Assembly (NCBI GenBank): GCA_016790815.1
Contig: JAEUOG010000016.1
Coordinates: forward strand, 1 to 36,321
From: Dechloromonas sp.
GTDB taxonomy: Bacteria > Pseudomonadota > Gammaproteobacteria > Burkholderiales > Rhodocyclaceae
DNA: 36,321 nt
Direction: 5' to 3'
The position numbers and the translations under genes were made by a program. The notes under the pieces are model-generated. The model worked only from the letters and a program-made list of their open reading frames with translations. It searched no databases and had not been told where the DNA came from. Of this stretch, positions 1 through 8,434 are shown piece by piece. The first letter of the stretch is position 1; each line of letters starts with the position of its first letter.

Positions 1-18
1 TGTCGGCGAATGGGCCGG

Positions 19-24
19 TATAAT
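19..24 (+). promoter_or_regulatory. Putative -10 box upstream of the cobalamin riboswitch
   Basis: A perfect TATAAT hexamer sits just ahead of the riboswitch core. With a normal 17-bp spacer the -35 box would fall at or before the first base of the window, so only half of the promoter can be judged. Its placement would start transcription at about base 30, where the riboswitch begins. Confidence 0.45.
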
Positions 25-29
25 CCACC

Positions 30-185
30 CCGATTCGACGTAACGGAACCCGGTGCGAGGCAACTCAATTCCGGGGCGGGCCCGCCGCTGTAATCGGGGA
101 CGGACGCTGCAACAGGCCACTGGTGAAAGCCGGGAAGGCGCAGCGCTCCGGCTGATCCGAAAGCCAGAAGACGTGTCGAGTCCTC
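30..185 (+). promoter_or_regulatory. Cobalamin (adenosylcobalamin) riboswitch
   Basis: The leader carries the conserved blocks of the B12 riboswitch in order: GGAACCCGGTGCGAGGC at about 45–62, the GGGCGGGCCCGCCGCTGTAA block at about 74–93, the B12-box region GCCACTGG followed by GGGAAGGCG at about 116–140, and the closing AAGCCAGAAGAC at about 160–172. These elements form the aptamer family that binds adenosylcobalamin and turns the downstream gene off when B12 is plentiful. The target here is cobT, so B12 represses its own late assembly steps. Outer boundaries are approximate. Confidence 0.93.
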
Positions 186-235
186 TTGGGAAACCTGTGG
201 ACAGGGTTTCGCGGCAGCGTCTTGGCGATTTCGCC

Positions 236-265
236 GGCCTTGCCGCGAGGCCCTTTTTCTTTTTG
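236..265 (+). terminator. Likely intrinsic terminator of the riboswitch expression platform
   Basis: GGCCT (236–240) pairs with AGGCC (248–252) around a 7-nt loop and is followed by CTTTTTCTTTTT. A competing pairing is visible: GCGGCA (211–216) with TGCCGC (241–246), which uses the terminator loop bases. Another small hairpin (CCTGT/ACAGG, about 194–205) lies between this and the aptamer. The layout suits transcriptional termination upstream of cobT when the ligand is bound. The stem is short, so a translational mechanism is not excluded. Confidence 0.45.
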
Positions 266-274
266 GAGAATCGG

Positions 275-1324
275 ATGCATTCGTTTGAAATTGTCGCCCC
301 GGACCGGGCTCTTGAAAATTCGCTCAAAAACAAGGTCGACCGCAAGACCAAGCCGCTCGGCGCGCTCGGCCAGCTCGAACGGACGGCGATCCGGATCGGC
401 CTGATCCAGCAGCGCCTGGCCCCGGAATTCAGCCAGCCCCATCTGCTGGTTTTTGCTGGCGACCACGGCGCGGCCAAGGCCGGTGTCTCGGCCTACCCGC
501 AAGACGTGACCTGGCAGATGGTCGAGAACTTCCTGGCCGGCGGCGCGGCGATCAACGTCTTCGCGCGCCAGAACGGGCTTGGGCTAAGCGTCGTCGATGC
601 CGGCGTCGCCCACGATTTCGGTGAAGACCGTGCCGGGCTGATCGACGTCAAGATCGCGCCGGGCACCGCCAATTACATCGAGCAGTCGGCGATGAGCGCC
701 GAGCAGTGCGCCCAGGCCATCGCCCAGGGTGCCGGCATCGTCCTCGCACTGGCCGCCAACGGCTGCGATGTCGTCGGCTTCGGCGAAATGGGCATTGGTA
801 ACACCGCCTCGGCCTCGCTGCTGACGCATTGCCTGACCGGCTTGCCGCTGGCCGATTGCGTGGGTCGCGGCACGGGGCTGGACGACGCCGGCCTCGTGCG
901 CAAGCAGGCGCTGCTCGACACCGCGCTGACGCGTTACCGCGCTGCCGAGGGCAAGGATGACCCGCTGGCCGTGCTTGCCGAATTCGGCGGCTTCGAGATT
1001 GCCACCATGGTCGGCGCCATGCTGGCTGCGGCCGAAGCAAAGATGGTGCTGCTCATCGATGGTTTCATCGTTAGCGCCGCAGCGCTGGTTGCCAGCCGTT
1101 TGGCCCCGGCCTTCACCGAATACTGCGTGTTCTGTCACCGCTCGGCCGAGGCCGGCCACGCCGCGCAACTGCGCGCACTTGGCGCCGAACCCTTGCTCGA
1201 CCTCGGCCTGCGTCTGGGCGAAGGCACTGGCGCCGCGCTGGCATTTCCACTTGTTCAGGCCTCGGTCAATTTCCTCAACGAAATGGCCAGCTTCGAATCG
1301 GCCGGCGTTTCGGACAAAGAGTGA
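275..1324 (+). CDS. cobT: Nicotinate-nucleotide–dimethylbenzimidazole phosphoribosyltransferase
   Basis: CobT moves the phosphoribosyl group of nicotinate mononucleotide to dimethylbenzimidazole, giving alpha-ribazole phosphate for the lower ligand of B12. It is a soluble cytoplasmic enzyme. The 349-residue product has the family length, an N-terminal [12 protein letters not shown] segment, a central [13 protein letters not shown] motif and the C-terminal LGEGTGAAL motif. The glutamate of that last motif (about E316) matches the catalytic base of Salmonella CobT. The ATG at 275 is chosen because GGAG at 265–268 sits 6 bases upstream; the reading frame stays open further 5' but runs into the riboswitch. 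The stop overlaps the cobS start by 4 bases, so the two are translationally coupled. Expression is presumably controlled by the B12 riboswitch just upstream. Confidence 0.96.
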   Translation: MHSFEIVAPDRALENSLKNKVDRKTKPLGALGQLERTAIRIGLIQQRLAPEFSQPHLLVFAGDHGAAKAGVSAYPQDVTWQMVENFLAGGAAINVFARQNGLGLSVVDAGVAHDFGEDRAGLIDVKIAPGTANYIEQSAMSAEQCAQAIAQGAGIVLALAANGCDVVGFGEMGIGNTASASLLTHCLTGLPLADCVGRGTGLDDAGLVRKQALLDTALTRYRAAEGKDDPLAVLAEFGGFEIATMVGAMLAAAEAKMVLLIDGFIVSAAALVASRLAPAFTEYCVFCHRSAEAGHAAQLRALGAEPLLDLGLRLGEGTGAALAFPLVQASVNFLNEMASFESAGVSDKE

Positions 1325-2076
1325 TCCGCCGCGAGCTGGGCGCCTTCTTCGCCGCCCTTGGCTATTTCACCCGGCTGCCGGTGCCGGCCTGGGTCGGCTA
1401 TTCGCCGGACGGGCTGGCCAGGGCAGCGCGCTACCTGCCGGCCATCGGCCTGCTGGTTGGCAGCTTTGGCGCACTGGTGTTCTGGATGGCGCTGCACGTC
1501 TGGCCGCAGCCGGTGGCCGTCGTGCTCAGCATGGTCGCCACCATCGCCCTGACCGGCGCCTTCCATGAGGACGGGCTGGCCGACACGGCCGATGGTCTGG
1601 GCGGTGGCTGGGACAAGGCGAAAATTCTCGCCATCATGAAGGATTCGCGGGTTGGCAGTTATGGCGTCATCGCCATCGTCCTCGCTTTGCTTGGCAAGTT
1701 CGCGCTGCTCGCTACACTGCCGGCCGGGCAGGTGGTGGCGGCGCTGATCGCCGGCCACGCTGTTTCCCGCTTCTGCGCTGTGAGCCTGATGGCGAGCATG
1801 GACTACGCTCGCGACGACGAGAGCACCAAGGCACGGCCCGTCGCCGCCCGGCTTGGTCTTGGTTCACTCCTTTTTGCGCTGATTTTCGCCGTTTTGCCGC
1901 TGTTTTTGTTGGCCCCCGAGCAAGTGCTGCCCGCCGTCGCCCTGGCCGCATTGGCCACCCTCTGGCTCGCCGCCAAATGTCGCCGCTGGCTCGGCGGTTA
2001 CACAGGCGACTGTTTGGGAGCGGTGCAGCAACTGGCCGAAATCGCCTTCTACCTTGGCTTGGTTGCGCATTTTTAA
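1321..2076 (+). CDS. cobS: Adenosylcobinamide-GDP ribazoletransferase
   Basis: CobS joins adenosylcobinamide-GDP to alpha-ribazole (or its phosphate), the step that attaches the lower ligand; the enzyme is an integral membrane protein. The 251-residue product has several hydrophobic segments and the hallmark acidic motif [15 protein letters not shown] at residues 82–96, the likely Mg-binding site. A second conserved stretch, KDSRVGSYG, lies near residue 110. It starts with GTG inside the cobT stop (GTGA overlap), as usual for a coupled pair. The cobU/cobP partner that makes the GDP-activated substrate is not in this window and may lie upstream or elsewhere. Confidence 0.95.
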   Translation: MIRRELGAFFAALGYFTRLPVPAWVGYSPDGLARAARYLPAIGLLVGSFGALVFWMALHVWPQPVAVVLSMVATIALTGAFHEDGLADTADGLGGGWDKAKILAIMKDSRVGSYGVIAIVLALLGKFALLATLPAGQVVAALIAGHAVSRFCAVSLMASMDYARDDESTKARPVAARLGLGSLLFALIFAVLPLFLLAPEQVLPAVALAALATLWLAAKCRRWLGGYTGDCLGAVQQLAEIAFYLGLVAHF

Positions 2077-2103
2077 CGCTGCTACAGGCAAAAACGGCAT
2101 TCC

Positions 2104-2136
2104 TACGGTCAACCCGAAAAAATGCTCAGAATTGAA
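2104..2136 (+). repeat. 33-bp dispersed uptake-like element, copy 1
   Basis: This copy lies between cobS and the DUF938 gene. It starts TACGGTCAACCCGAAAAAAT and ends in CAGAATTGAA, in the plus orientation. It aligns without gaps to the six other strong copies (2867, 11940, 18438, 21432, 23957, 27790). Confidence 0.7.
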
Positions 2137-2205
2137 AGGCAGCCGGTGGCTGTCCATCGGCCGATTTACCGTTAAGCTTCTGGCATTGCACTAGCGCCAG
2201 AAACC

Positions 2206-2808
2206 ATGGAAAAACCCGACGCCCCCTCCACTGAAAAGAACCGCGAGCCGATTCTCGCAGTGCTTCGCGAGGTCTTTGCAGACCGCCAGCAGGTTCTGGA
2301 GGTCGGCAGTGGCACGGGCCAGCACGCCATCCATTTCTGTGCCCGGTTGTCGCACCTCACCTGGCAGACATCGGACCGCCCGGAGTTCCTGCCCGGCATC
2401 CGGATGTGGTTAGCCGAAGCAGCCCTGCCCAATGCCCTGCCACCGTTTGACTTCGACGTCCTCGGCCCGTGGCCGGGCGGCACCTACGACGCCGTTTATA
2501 CCGCCAACACCCTGCACATCATGCCGTGGGCAGCGGTCGAAGCTCTCTTCGCCGGTCTGCCTGCCGTGCTGGCGCCGGGCGGCATCCTCTTCATCTACGG
2601 CCCCTTCATGATCGACGGTCGCCACGCCAGCGAGAGCAATGCCGCTTTCGATCAGTCTCTGAAGGAAAAGGCACCGCACCAGGGGCTGCGTGACGTGATG
2701 GCGCTAGGCCGACTGGCCCGGCAGTCCGGCCTGCAATTTCTCGAAGACCGGGAAATGCCCTCGAACAACCGCTGTCTGATCTGGCGCATGGGTGCCCCAC
2801 GTGGCTGA
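2206..2808 (+). CDS. DUF938 family SAM-dependent methyltransferase-like protein
   Basis: The 200-residue product has the class I methyltransferase motif I, VLEVGSGTGQHAIHF, near residue 30, and the rest of a Rossmann-type fold, including YDAVYTANTLHIM near residue 100. The DUF938 family is recognised from these motifs together with the N-terminal KNREPIL segment. Its substrate is not known. It lies between cobS and cobC, and the next gene begins inside its 3' end, so it is probably co-transcribed with B12 genes. That raises but does not prove a corrinoid or methylation role. No strong ribosome-binding site precedes the ATG. The 130-bp gap from cobS contains one copy of the 33-bp repeat. Confidence 0.85.
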   Translation: MEKPDAPSTEKNREPILAVLREVFADRQQVLEVGSGTGQHAIHFCARLSHLTWQTSDRPEFLPGIRMWLAEAALPNALPPFDFDVLGPWPGGTYDAVYTANTLHIMPWAAVEALFAGLPAVLAPGGILFIYGPFMIDGRHASESNAAFDQSLKEKAPHQGLRDVMALGRLARQSGLQFLEDREMPSNNRCLIWRMGAPRG

Positions 2809-3355
2809 GGGCTTCCGTCTCCATCTGATCCGCCACCCGAAACCGCAGATCGATGCAGGCATTTGCTACGGTCAACGGGAAATTTTGGCCGAAATTGAAT
2901 TGGCCGACCTGCGGGATTTGCAGTCCAGGCTGCCGGCGGAGCTTCCGGTCTGGACCAGCCCGCTGCGCCGTTGCCACGATCTGGCGCTGGCCTTGCACCC
3001 GGTACCGCAGCTTGATGCCGATCTGGCAGAAATCCATTTTGGCGAGTGGGAGGGGCTAGCTTGGGACGACATCCCGCGCCACGAGCTCGACGCCTGGGCG
3101 GCCGATGTCGTCGGCTATGCGCCGCCCGGTGGCGAATCGCCGCGCCAGCTTCAGGCACGGGCGCGTCAGGCGATTGCCCGCATCAACGTGCCGGAGGCAG
3201 TCGTCGTGACGCACGGTGGCGTTATCCGGGCTTTGCTGGCGCATTGGCTTGGTCTGGCTGACGACGCCTGGCTGACCGTTTCAGCGGACTTTCTGTCGGT
3301 GACGACGGTCGAGCTGGATGCAAACGGTCGGGTGCGCCGCGTCACGAAACGGTAA
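2792..3355 (+). CDS. cobC: Alpha-ribazole phosphatase (histidine phosphatase family)
   Basis: CobC removes the 5'-phosphate of alpha-ribazole phosphate (or adenosylcobalamin 5'-phosphate) late in B12 assembly. The 187-residue product has the catalytic histidine in LIRHPKPQID near residue 13, the CYGQ motif typical of CobC near residue 25, the EIHFGEWEGL acidic segment and the second histidine in VVTHGGVIRALL. The RHP variant in place of RHG is, from memory, seen in this subfamily. Two GTG starts are possible (2792 or 2801); both overlap the upstream gene and neither has a clear ribosome-binding site. Copy 2 of the 33-bp repeat lies inside the gene and encodes part of the segment after CYGQ. 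Confidence 0.88.
   Translation: MPHVAEGFRLHLIRHPKPQIDAGICYGQREILAEIELADLRDLQSRLPAELPVWTSPLRRCHDLALALHPVPQLDADLAEIHFGEWEGLAWDDIPRHELDAWAADVVGYAPPGGESPRQLQARARQAIARINVPEAVVVTHGGVIRALLAHWLGLADDAWLTVSADFLSVTTVELDANGRVRRVTKR
2867..2899 (+). repeat. 33-bp dispersed uptake-like element, copy 2 (inside cobC)
   Basis: This copy begins TACGGTCAACGGGAAATTTT and ends GGCCGAAATTGAA. It is fully within the cobC reading frame, encoding roughly YGQREILAEIE. The right half is close to the palindrome AATTTTGGCCAAAATT. Confidence 0.75.
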
Positions 3356-3385
3356 AATGCGGCTTTTCCTCCACGTCCGCCGCCA

Positions 3386-5179
3386 GTGACCCAAGTCCCC
3401 GAACCAACGATGTCCAGCCGCCAGATCTATCTCCGGCTGCTTAGCTGGGTCAAGCCGTACTGGCGCGTCTTTGTCATCGCCATTCTGGGCATGGTGGCGA
3501 CGGCGGCGACCGAGCCGGTGGCGCCCTGGCTGCTCAAGACATTGATCGACAACGGCTTCAAGGCGGCGAGCGAGCGCGAAATCATACTGCTGCCGCTGGC
3601 CATCGTCGGCATTTTCATCCTGCGCGGCGTTGCGACCTTCACGTCCGGTTTTTCGATGGCATGGATCGCGGCACGGGTGGTTTTTGACCTGCGCCAGGCC
3701 ATGTTCGGCCGCCTGATGACGCTGCCGACCCGTTTTTACGACGACCAGTCGACCGGCGTACTCATTTCCAAGGTGGCTTACGATGTCACCAACGTGACGC
3801 AGGCCGCCACCGGTGTATTGACCACGGTGGTGCGTGATTCGCTGACCATAGTCGGCCTGCTCGGTTACCTGCTCTATCTCGACTGGAAGCTGACGCTGAT
3901 CGCGCTGACCGTTGGCCCGGTCGTTACCGGCCTCATCCGCATCTTCAGCAAGCGCCTGCGGGCTGCCGCGCGCAGCGGCTATTCGGCCATGGGTCTCATC
4001 ACCCACATTCTCGAAGAGGCGGTCGGCGCCCACAAGGTAGTCAAGATCTTCGGCGGCCAGCAATACGAAAAAGGTCGTTTCGACCAGGTGCTTAACACCT
4101 TCCGCCGCGCCACCATGCGCGAGGCCGCTGCTGCCGCTGCCACGGTGCCGCTGACGCAGGTCGCCGTCTCGATCTCGGTGGCCATCATCACCTACATGGC
4201 GCTGCGTCAGTCCAACAGCGATTCCGGAACGACCGTCGGCGAATTCCTTTCATTCATCACGGCGCTGGTCATGCTGTTGGCGCCGGTCAAGCGCCTGACG
4301 GACGTTTCCGCCCCCCTGCAGCGCGGTCTGGCTGCCGCCGAGAGCGTCTTCCAGGTGCTCGACGAAGTGGCCGAGGACGATCGTGGCACGGTGCGCATCG
4401 AGCGCGCCCGTGGCCACCTGCAATTCGAGCAGGCCAATTTCACCTACCCGAACGCGCCGCGACCGGCGCTGATCGACATCGACCTCGACATCCAGCCCGG
4501 CCAGACCGTCGCCCTGGTCGGTCACTCGGGCAGTGGCAAGAGCTCGTTGGCGGCGCTGGTGCCGCGTTTCTACCACCTCACGCAGGGCACGCTGCGCCTC
4601 GACGGCCATCCGCTCGAAGAACTGACGCTGGAAAGCCTGCGCGACAACATCGCCATGGTCAGCCAGGATGTCGTTCTGTTCAACGACACCGTGCGCGCCA
4701 ACATCGCCTACGGCCACGCGCAAAAGGCCACCGACGCGCAGATAGAGGCCGCCGCCAAGGCCGCCAACGCATGGGAATTCATCGGTCAGATGGAAAAGGG
4801 CCTGGATACCGAAGTCGGCGAGAACGGCGTCAAACTCTCCGGTGGGCAGCGCCAGCGCCTCGCGATCGCCCGCGCCTTCCTGAAAAACGCGCCGATCCTC
4901 ATCCTCGACGAAGCCACCTCGGCCCTCGACACCGAATCCGAACGCCTGATCCAGGCCGCCCTCGACACCCTGATCGTCGGCCGCACCACCCTCGTCATCG
5001 CCCACCGACTATCAACCATCGAACGCGCCGACCTGATCGTCGTCCTCGATCAGGGCCGCATCGTCGAACGCGGCCGCCATGCTGAACTGCTGGCGAAGGA
5101 CGGCGTCTATGCCAAGCTGCAGCGCCTGCAGCGTGACTCGGTCACGAACCAGCCGCTGACCGATAGCGCAGGCGTTTGA
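3386..5179 (+). CDS. msbA: Lipid A/LPS core flippase, ABC transporter fused permease–ATPase
   Basis: MsbA flips lipid A–core across the inner membrane, feeding LPS export. The 597-residue product is a half-transporter. An N-terminal membrane domain with about six helices fills roughly residues 20–330. A nucleotide-binding domain follows, with Walker A VGHSGSGKSS (about 378–387), signature LSGGQRQR (about 483–490), Walker B ILILDEATSALD (about 504–515) and the switch histidine in VIAHRLS. Two starts are possible, GTG 3386 or ATG 3410 (589 residues, closer to Escherichia coli MsbA); neither has a strong ribosome-binding site. Its last 38 bases overlap, tail to tail, the minus-strand glycosyltransferase gene. 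The LPS genes alongside fit the assignment. Confidence 0.93.
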   Translation: MTQVPEPTMSSRQIYLRLLSWVKPYWRVFVIAILGMVATAATEPVAPWLLKTLIDNGFKAASEREIILLPLAIVGIFILRGVATFTSGFSMAWIAARVVFDLRQAMFGRLMTLPTRFYDDQSTGVLISKVAYDVTNVTQAATGVLTTVVRDSLTIVGLLGYLLYLDWKLTLIALTVGPVVTGLIRIFSKRLRAAARSGYSAMGLITHILEEAVGAHKVVKIFGGQQYEKGRFDQVLNTFRRATMREAAAAAATVPLTQVAVSISVAIITYMALRQSNSDSGTTVGEFLSFITALVMLLAPVKRLTDVSAPLQRGLAAAESVFQVLDEVAEDDRGTVRIERARGHLQFEQANFTYPNAPRPALIDIDLDIQPGQTVALVGHSGSGKSSLAALVPRFYHLTQGTLRLDGHPLEELTLESLRDNIAMVSQDVVLFNDTVRANIAYGHAQKATDAQIEAAAKAANAWEFIGQMEKGLDTEVGENGVKLSGGQRQRLAIARAFLKNAPILILDEATSALDTESERLIQAALDTLIVGRTTLVIAHRLSTIERADLIVVLDQGRIVERGRHAELLAKDGVYAKLQRLQRDSVTNQPLTDSAGV

Positions 5180-6137
5180 GGAAGAAGAACGGCGCCAGGA
5201 GCCAGGGGGCTGCCGCGTAGGTCAGGATGCGCAGGCGAAAGTCGCCGGGAAGCTGGCCATAGCGCAGGCAGATACGGATTTTTTCTCCGGTGCCGGACGC
5301 GGCAAACATCGCCTCGATGAATTTTTCCTTGTCCAGTTTCAGGGTCAAGGTGGCCAGCGTTGCGGCGCTGGCGCCAAGTTTGCGCGCATCGTCGAGCATG
5401 CAGCTCAGTTCGGTTTTCGAACTGTTGATCTTGCGCGTCAGACCACGAATCACCGCGTCGGTGCTCAGCGCTTTCCGCTTGCTGGTCAGTCCACCGCGCC
5501 GGTAATTGACCAGTGGCACGGGCAAGGTAATTGCCGTTGCCAGGCCGATGGCGCGAAAAGCCATCACCATGTCCTCGCCGACGGCACCTTTTGGCAGGCC
5601 GCCGAAACGGTCGAAGAGTCGCCGTGTCCATGCCTGCGCGGCCCCGATCACATGCGGCGGCGAGCGGCTCCAGTCGTCGAGCGTCCGATAGTCTTCCAGC
5701 GTGCCGATCCGGATTGTGCCGAGGATGTTGCCAGTCTGATCCATGTCGAACAGGTAGGCACCGATCAGGTCTGGCTTGCCATCGTGGGCCCGCCAGAAAT
5801 CGACGACCGTGCTGACCCGGTTGGGTAGCGAAACATCGTCGCCGCCGGCAATGAAGATCAGCTCCCCGTTCGATTGCCGGACAGCCTGGTCGATATTGCC
5901 GCCGATCCCGAGATTCTCTGCGTTACGCAACAGCTTGATCCGGTGCGGTCCGGCGTAGTCGCGAAGGCATGGCTCGATTTGCTCGACCGTGGCATCCCGG
6001 GAAGCATCATCGGAGATGACGATTTCAAGGTTTGGATAATCCTGGGCGAGGGCGCCGGCCAGTGCTTCGGCTATGGTGTCCTGCTGGTTGTAGCAAAGCA
6101 GCAGCAGGGTGACAGGGGGCAGGGACGGGGGGGTCAT
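5142..6137 (-). CDS. Glycosyltransferase family 2
   Basis: The 331-residue protein starts with a classic GT-A fold: VTLLLLCYNQQDTI at residues 9–22, VISDDASRD near residue 40 and the metal-binding IAGGDD (DXD-type) near residue 95. A GEDMVMAFRA segment near residue 190 is the usual acceptor-side acidic region. It probably adds a sugar to LPS core or a surface glycan; donor and acceptor cannot be read from sequence. The start at 6137 is chosen because the open frame upstream is only the antisense of the neighbour, and because the ATG overlaps the upstream gene's stop as ATGA. The C-terminus is basic and hydrophobic and overlaps the msbA 3' end by 38 bases on the opposite strand. Confidence 0.88.
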   Translation of the reverse strand: MTPPSLPPVTLLLLCYNQQDTIAEALAGALAQDYPNLEIVISDDASRDATVEQIEPCLRDYAGPHRIKLLRNAENLGIGGNIDQAVRQSNGELIFIAGGDDVSLPNRVSTVVDFWRAHDGKPDLIGAYLFDMDQTGNILGTIRIGTLEDYRTLDDWSRSPPHVIGAAQAWTRRLFDRFGGLPKGAVGEDMVMAFRAIGLATAITLPVPLVNYRRGGLTSKRKALSTDAVIRGLTRKINSSKTELSCMLDDARKLGASAATLATLTLKLDKEKFIEAMFAASGTGEKIRICLRYGQLPGDFRLRILTYAAAPWLLAPFFFLKRLRYRSAAGS

Positions 6138-7204
6138 TGGTGCGAGGTGGCCGCCAGAAGACCGAATAGAACGTCGAAGTGTTGCGGCAGCGAGAACGGG
6201 TAATGGATGTGCTGGCCCGGGTTGTCGAGAAGGCTCAGCGTGCCGTTGTCGAAGCGCTCCAGGGCGGTGCGCAGGGCGGTGCGCAGGGCTGGGGCATTGC
6301 GTTCGAAGCGCAGGCAGGCATGGTCCGAGAGGACTTCGGCAGCACCGACGGTCGTCGAAAAAATGGCCGGCGTGCCGCACAGGATGGCCTCAGGGCCGAC
6401 CAGCCCGAAGGCTTCGTAATGGGAGGCAAGAATAACGGCATCGGCTGCCGCATACAGGGTCGGCATCTCTTCGCGAAAGCCGAGGTTGATGACATTTGGC
6501 GCGTTGAGCGGCGATTTTCCGGCAACGACTAGGCGGACCCGAGGGTCGAAATCCTTTAATGCCTCCAGAATGAGGTCTGCACCCTTCAGCGCGTGATTGT
6601 TGGAGGGGAAGAGCAGCATCAGTTCACCGGGCGCGACGCCCAGGGCCTGCCGCGTAGCCTCGCGATTCGCCCGCGCGGCGAGCGAAAACCTGTCGGTATC
6701 CACCGGCGGGTAAAGCGTCACCACCTTGGCCGGGTCGATCCCGTAATGCCTGACGATCTCGCCAGCCACCTTGGCCGAATGGGAAACGATGCGCCTGGCC
6801 TGGCGGTAAAGGGCGGTTTCGCGCCCGATGGTGGCGCGATCGAAAAATCCGATCCGCTTCTTGCCACGATCGAGCAGATGACCACGGTGGGTCCCACCGA
6901 CGATGCACAGTCCGGGCCCAGGCGCGCGCGAAATGCCGATGGACGGCCAGTTGCTACGGCATTGGCCGAAGGCGCGCGACTCGAACAGATAGTTGTTCAC
7001 GCGGGCAAATGGTGTCCGATCCGGCATTACGACGAATTCGACGCCGTCGGGCTGGGTGCCCGGCCATTCCAGCTGCCGGGTGATGATCCGGCAGGGCAGT
7101 TTCTGTGCCGAGGCGTAGGCGATCAGGTCGAGTACGTGGCGCTCCATGCCGCCGCCGGAGCGTATGGAGTGAAATATCAGATTGAAGCCTGGCAACGGGA
7201 TCAT
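6134..7204 (-). CDS. Glycosyltransferase family 4 (group 1)
   Basis: The product is a GT-B fold transferase of about 356 residues. FHSIRSGGGMERHVLDL near residues 10–26 is the N-terminal glycine-rich acceptor loop. The C-terminal half has LLFPSNNHALKGADLILEAL and the donor-site EAFGLVGPEAILCGTPAI with the family's E-x7-E pattern. The ATG at 7204 places the glycine-rich loop at the usual distance from the N-terminus. In-frame starts at 7291 and 7324 would add up to 40 residues and leave only a few bases before the divergent gene, so the start is uncertain. It is coupled (ATGA) to the downstream GT2 gene and diverges from the GT9 gene. A role in LPS core or O-chain synthesis is inferred from context. 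Confidence 0.87.
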   Translation of the reverse strand: MIPLPGFNLIFHSIRSGGGMERHVLDLIAYASAQKLPCRIITRQLEWPGTQPDGVEFVVMPDRTPFARVNNYLFESRAFGQCRSNWPSIGISRAPGPGLCIVGGTHRGHLLDRGKKRIGFFDRATIGRETALYRQARRIVSHSAKVAGEIVRHYGIDPAKVVTLYPPVDTDRFSLAARANREATRQALGVAPGELMLLFPSNNHALKGADLILEALKDFDPRVRLVVAGKSPLNAPNVINLGFREEMPTLYAAADAVILASHYEAFGLVGPEAILCGTPAIFSTTVGAAEVLSDHACLRFERNAPALRTALRTALERFDNGTLSLLDNPGQHIHYPFSLPQHFDVLFGLLAATSHQ

Positions 7205-7330
7205 GTCGACATCGGGAGAGAAGAGGCACGCAGCCATGGCGGCTGCCAGCACCGGCCCGCATCGGCGAAACCAGCGAGGAAAGTGTATCATCCGCCCAAC
7301 CCTGAGAGCCGCCTGGTAACCCACAAGTTA

Positions 7331-8434
7331 ATGTCTTCGTCCGTATTTCCCGCGCCCAAGCGTGTATTGGTGATCCGCTTGCAGAATCACGGCGATGTGC
7401 TGCTTACGACGCCGGTGTTTTCTGCGCTTAAACGCCAATTCCCGGGTGTCGAGATCGATGCGTTGGTGTTCGCCGAAACGGCCCCCATGCTCGCTGCCAA
7501 TCCCGATATGACTAGGGTATGGGCGCTGCAGCGCGGCAAGCAGGTTGGCCGCGGCTTGCGTCGGGCGCGGGTGCTGATTCAGCTGATGCTCGACATTCGT
7601 CGCCGTCGCTACGACTGGGTCCTGCATCTCAACGACCAATGGCCGGGTGCCATTGCCGCAGCGGTGAGCGGTGCTTCGGTGCGTTTCGGCTACGAGATGG
7701 AGAAGCGCGATTTCTGGTTATGGCGCAAGATTTTCCCCGTCCGCATCGTGCCCACCTTTGCCGGGCATATGGTCGAAAAGAATCTGGCCGTACTGGCGGC
7801 GCTTGGCGTTTCGGTCGATGTAAACAATGCACCGTGCACCATGGGATATTCCGGGCAGGATGCGGCGCTGGTTCGAGGCAAGCTTGCCGATGCCGGCGTG
7901 GCGGGCAAGTATGTGCTGATCCACCCGACCTCGCGATGGTTTTTCAAGTGCTGGGAAGATGACCGTTTTGCCGAGGTGATAGCAGCGCTCGCGGCATCCG
8001 GTTGGCAGGTGGTGCTGACTTCGGCGCCGGATCGGCGTGAAATCGATCTCGTTCATGGCCTCTTGCAGCGGGTAAATAACCCAGCGGTCGTGTCGCTGGC
8101 CGGGCAACTCACACTGCCGCAACTAGCGGCGGCAATTGTCGGGGCGACGCTGTTTGTCGGGGTGGATTCGGTGCCAATGCATATGGCGGCGGCGCTGGGC
8201 GTGCCTCTCGTCGCCCTGTTCGGGCCAACGCACGTTCATATCTGGCGCCCCTGGAGTGACCGTGCGGAAGTGATCCATGCTGCCGACTATGGCCCGTTGA
8301 TCGCCCCGAACGATGTGGATACATCGACAGCCGAGCGCTATCTCTCGAATATTCCCGTGCCGCCGGTGCTGGATGCCGTATGGCGCCAACTGGCACGGTT
8401 CGGCGATCAACAACAGGTGGCCCATGTGGCCTGA
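7331..8434 (+). CDS. Glycosyltransferase family 9, LPS heptosyltransferase (WaaQ/WaaF-like)
   Basis: GT9 enzymes transfer ADP-heptose to the LPS inner core. The 367-residue product begins RVLVIRLQNHGDVLLTTPVFSA near residue 12, has the ADP-binding HPTSRWFFKCWEDDRF at about 197 and the C-terminal VGVDSVPMHMAAALGVPLVALFGPT at about 275–299. The tryptophan-rich segment after the HPTS motif resembles heptosyltransferase III (WaaQ), but the exact position of the heptose is not certain. The ATG at 7331 is the first codon after the divergent promoter region; the frame is open further upstream only as antisense of the GT4 gene. The following gene starts 11 bases before its stop. Confidence 0.88.
   Translation: MSSSVFPAPKRVLVIRLQNHGDVLLTTPVFSALKRQFPGVEIDALVFAETAPMLAANPDMTRVWALQRGKQVGRGLRRARVLIQLMLDIRRRRYDWVLHLNDQWPGAIAAAVSGASVRFGYEMEKRDFWLWRKIFPVRIVPTFAGHMVEKNLAVLAALGVSVDVNNAPCTMGYSGQDAALVRGKLADAGVAGKYVLIHPTSRWFFKCWEDDRFAEVIAALAASGWQVVLTSAPDRREIDLVHGLLQRVNNPAVVSLAGQLTLPQLAAAIVGATLFVGVDSVPMHMAAALGVPLVALFGPTHVHIWRPWSDRAEVIHAADYGPLIAPNDVDTSTAERYLSNIPVPPVLDAVWRQLARFGDQQQVAHVA

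Noticed and set aside
2820-2850. RHP in place of RHG in CobC as a possible inactivating change
   Set aside because: The first histidine and arginine are kept, and this variant with a following CYGQ/CYGR motif is, from memory, normal for CobC.
3353-3358. TAAAAT as a -10 box for msbA (also at 15440–15445 before DUF2782)
   Set aside because: Both overlap the previous gene's stop codon and have no -35 at a suitable distance.
6593-7330. 246-codon extension upstream of the GT9 heptosyltransferase-like gene
   Set aside because: It is antisense of the GT4 gene; GT9 homologues start at about the ATG at 7331.
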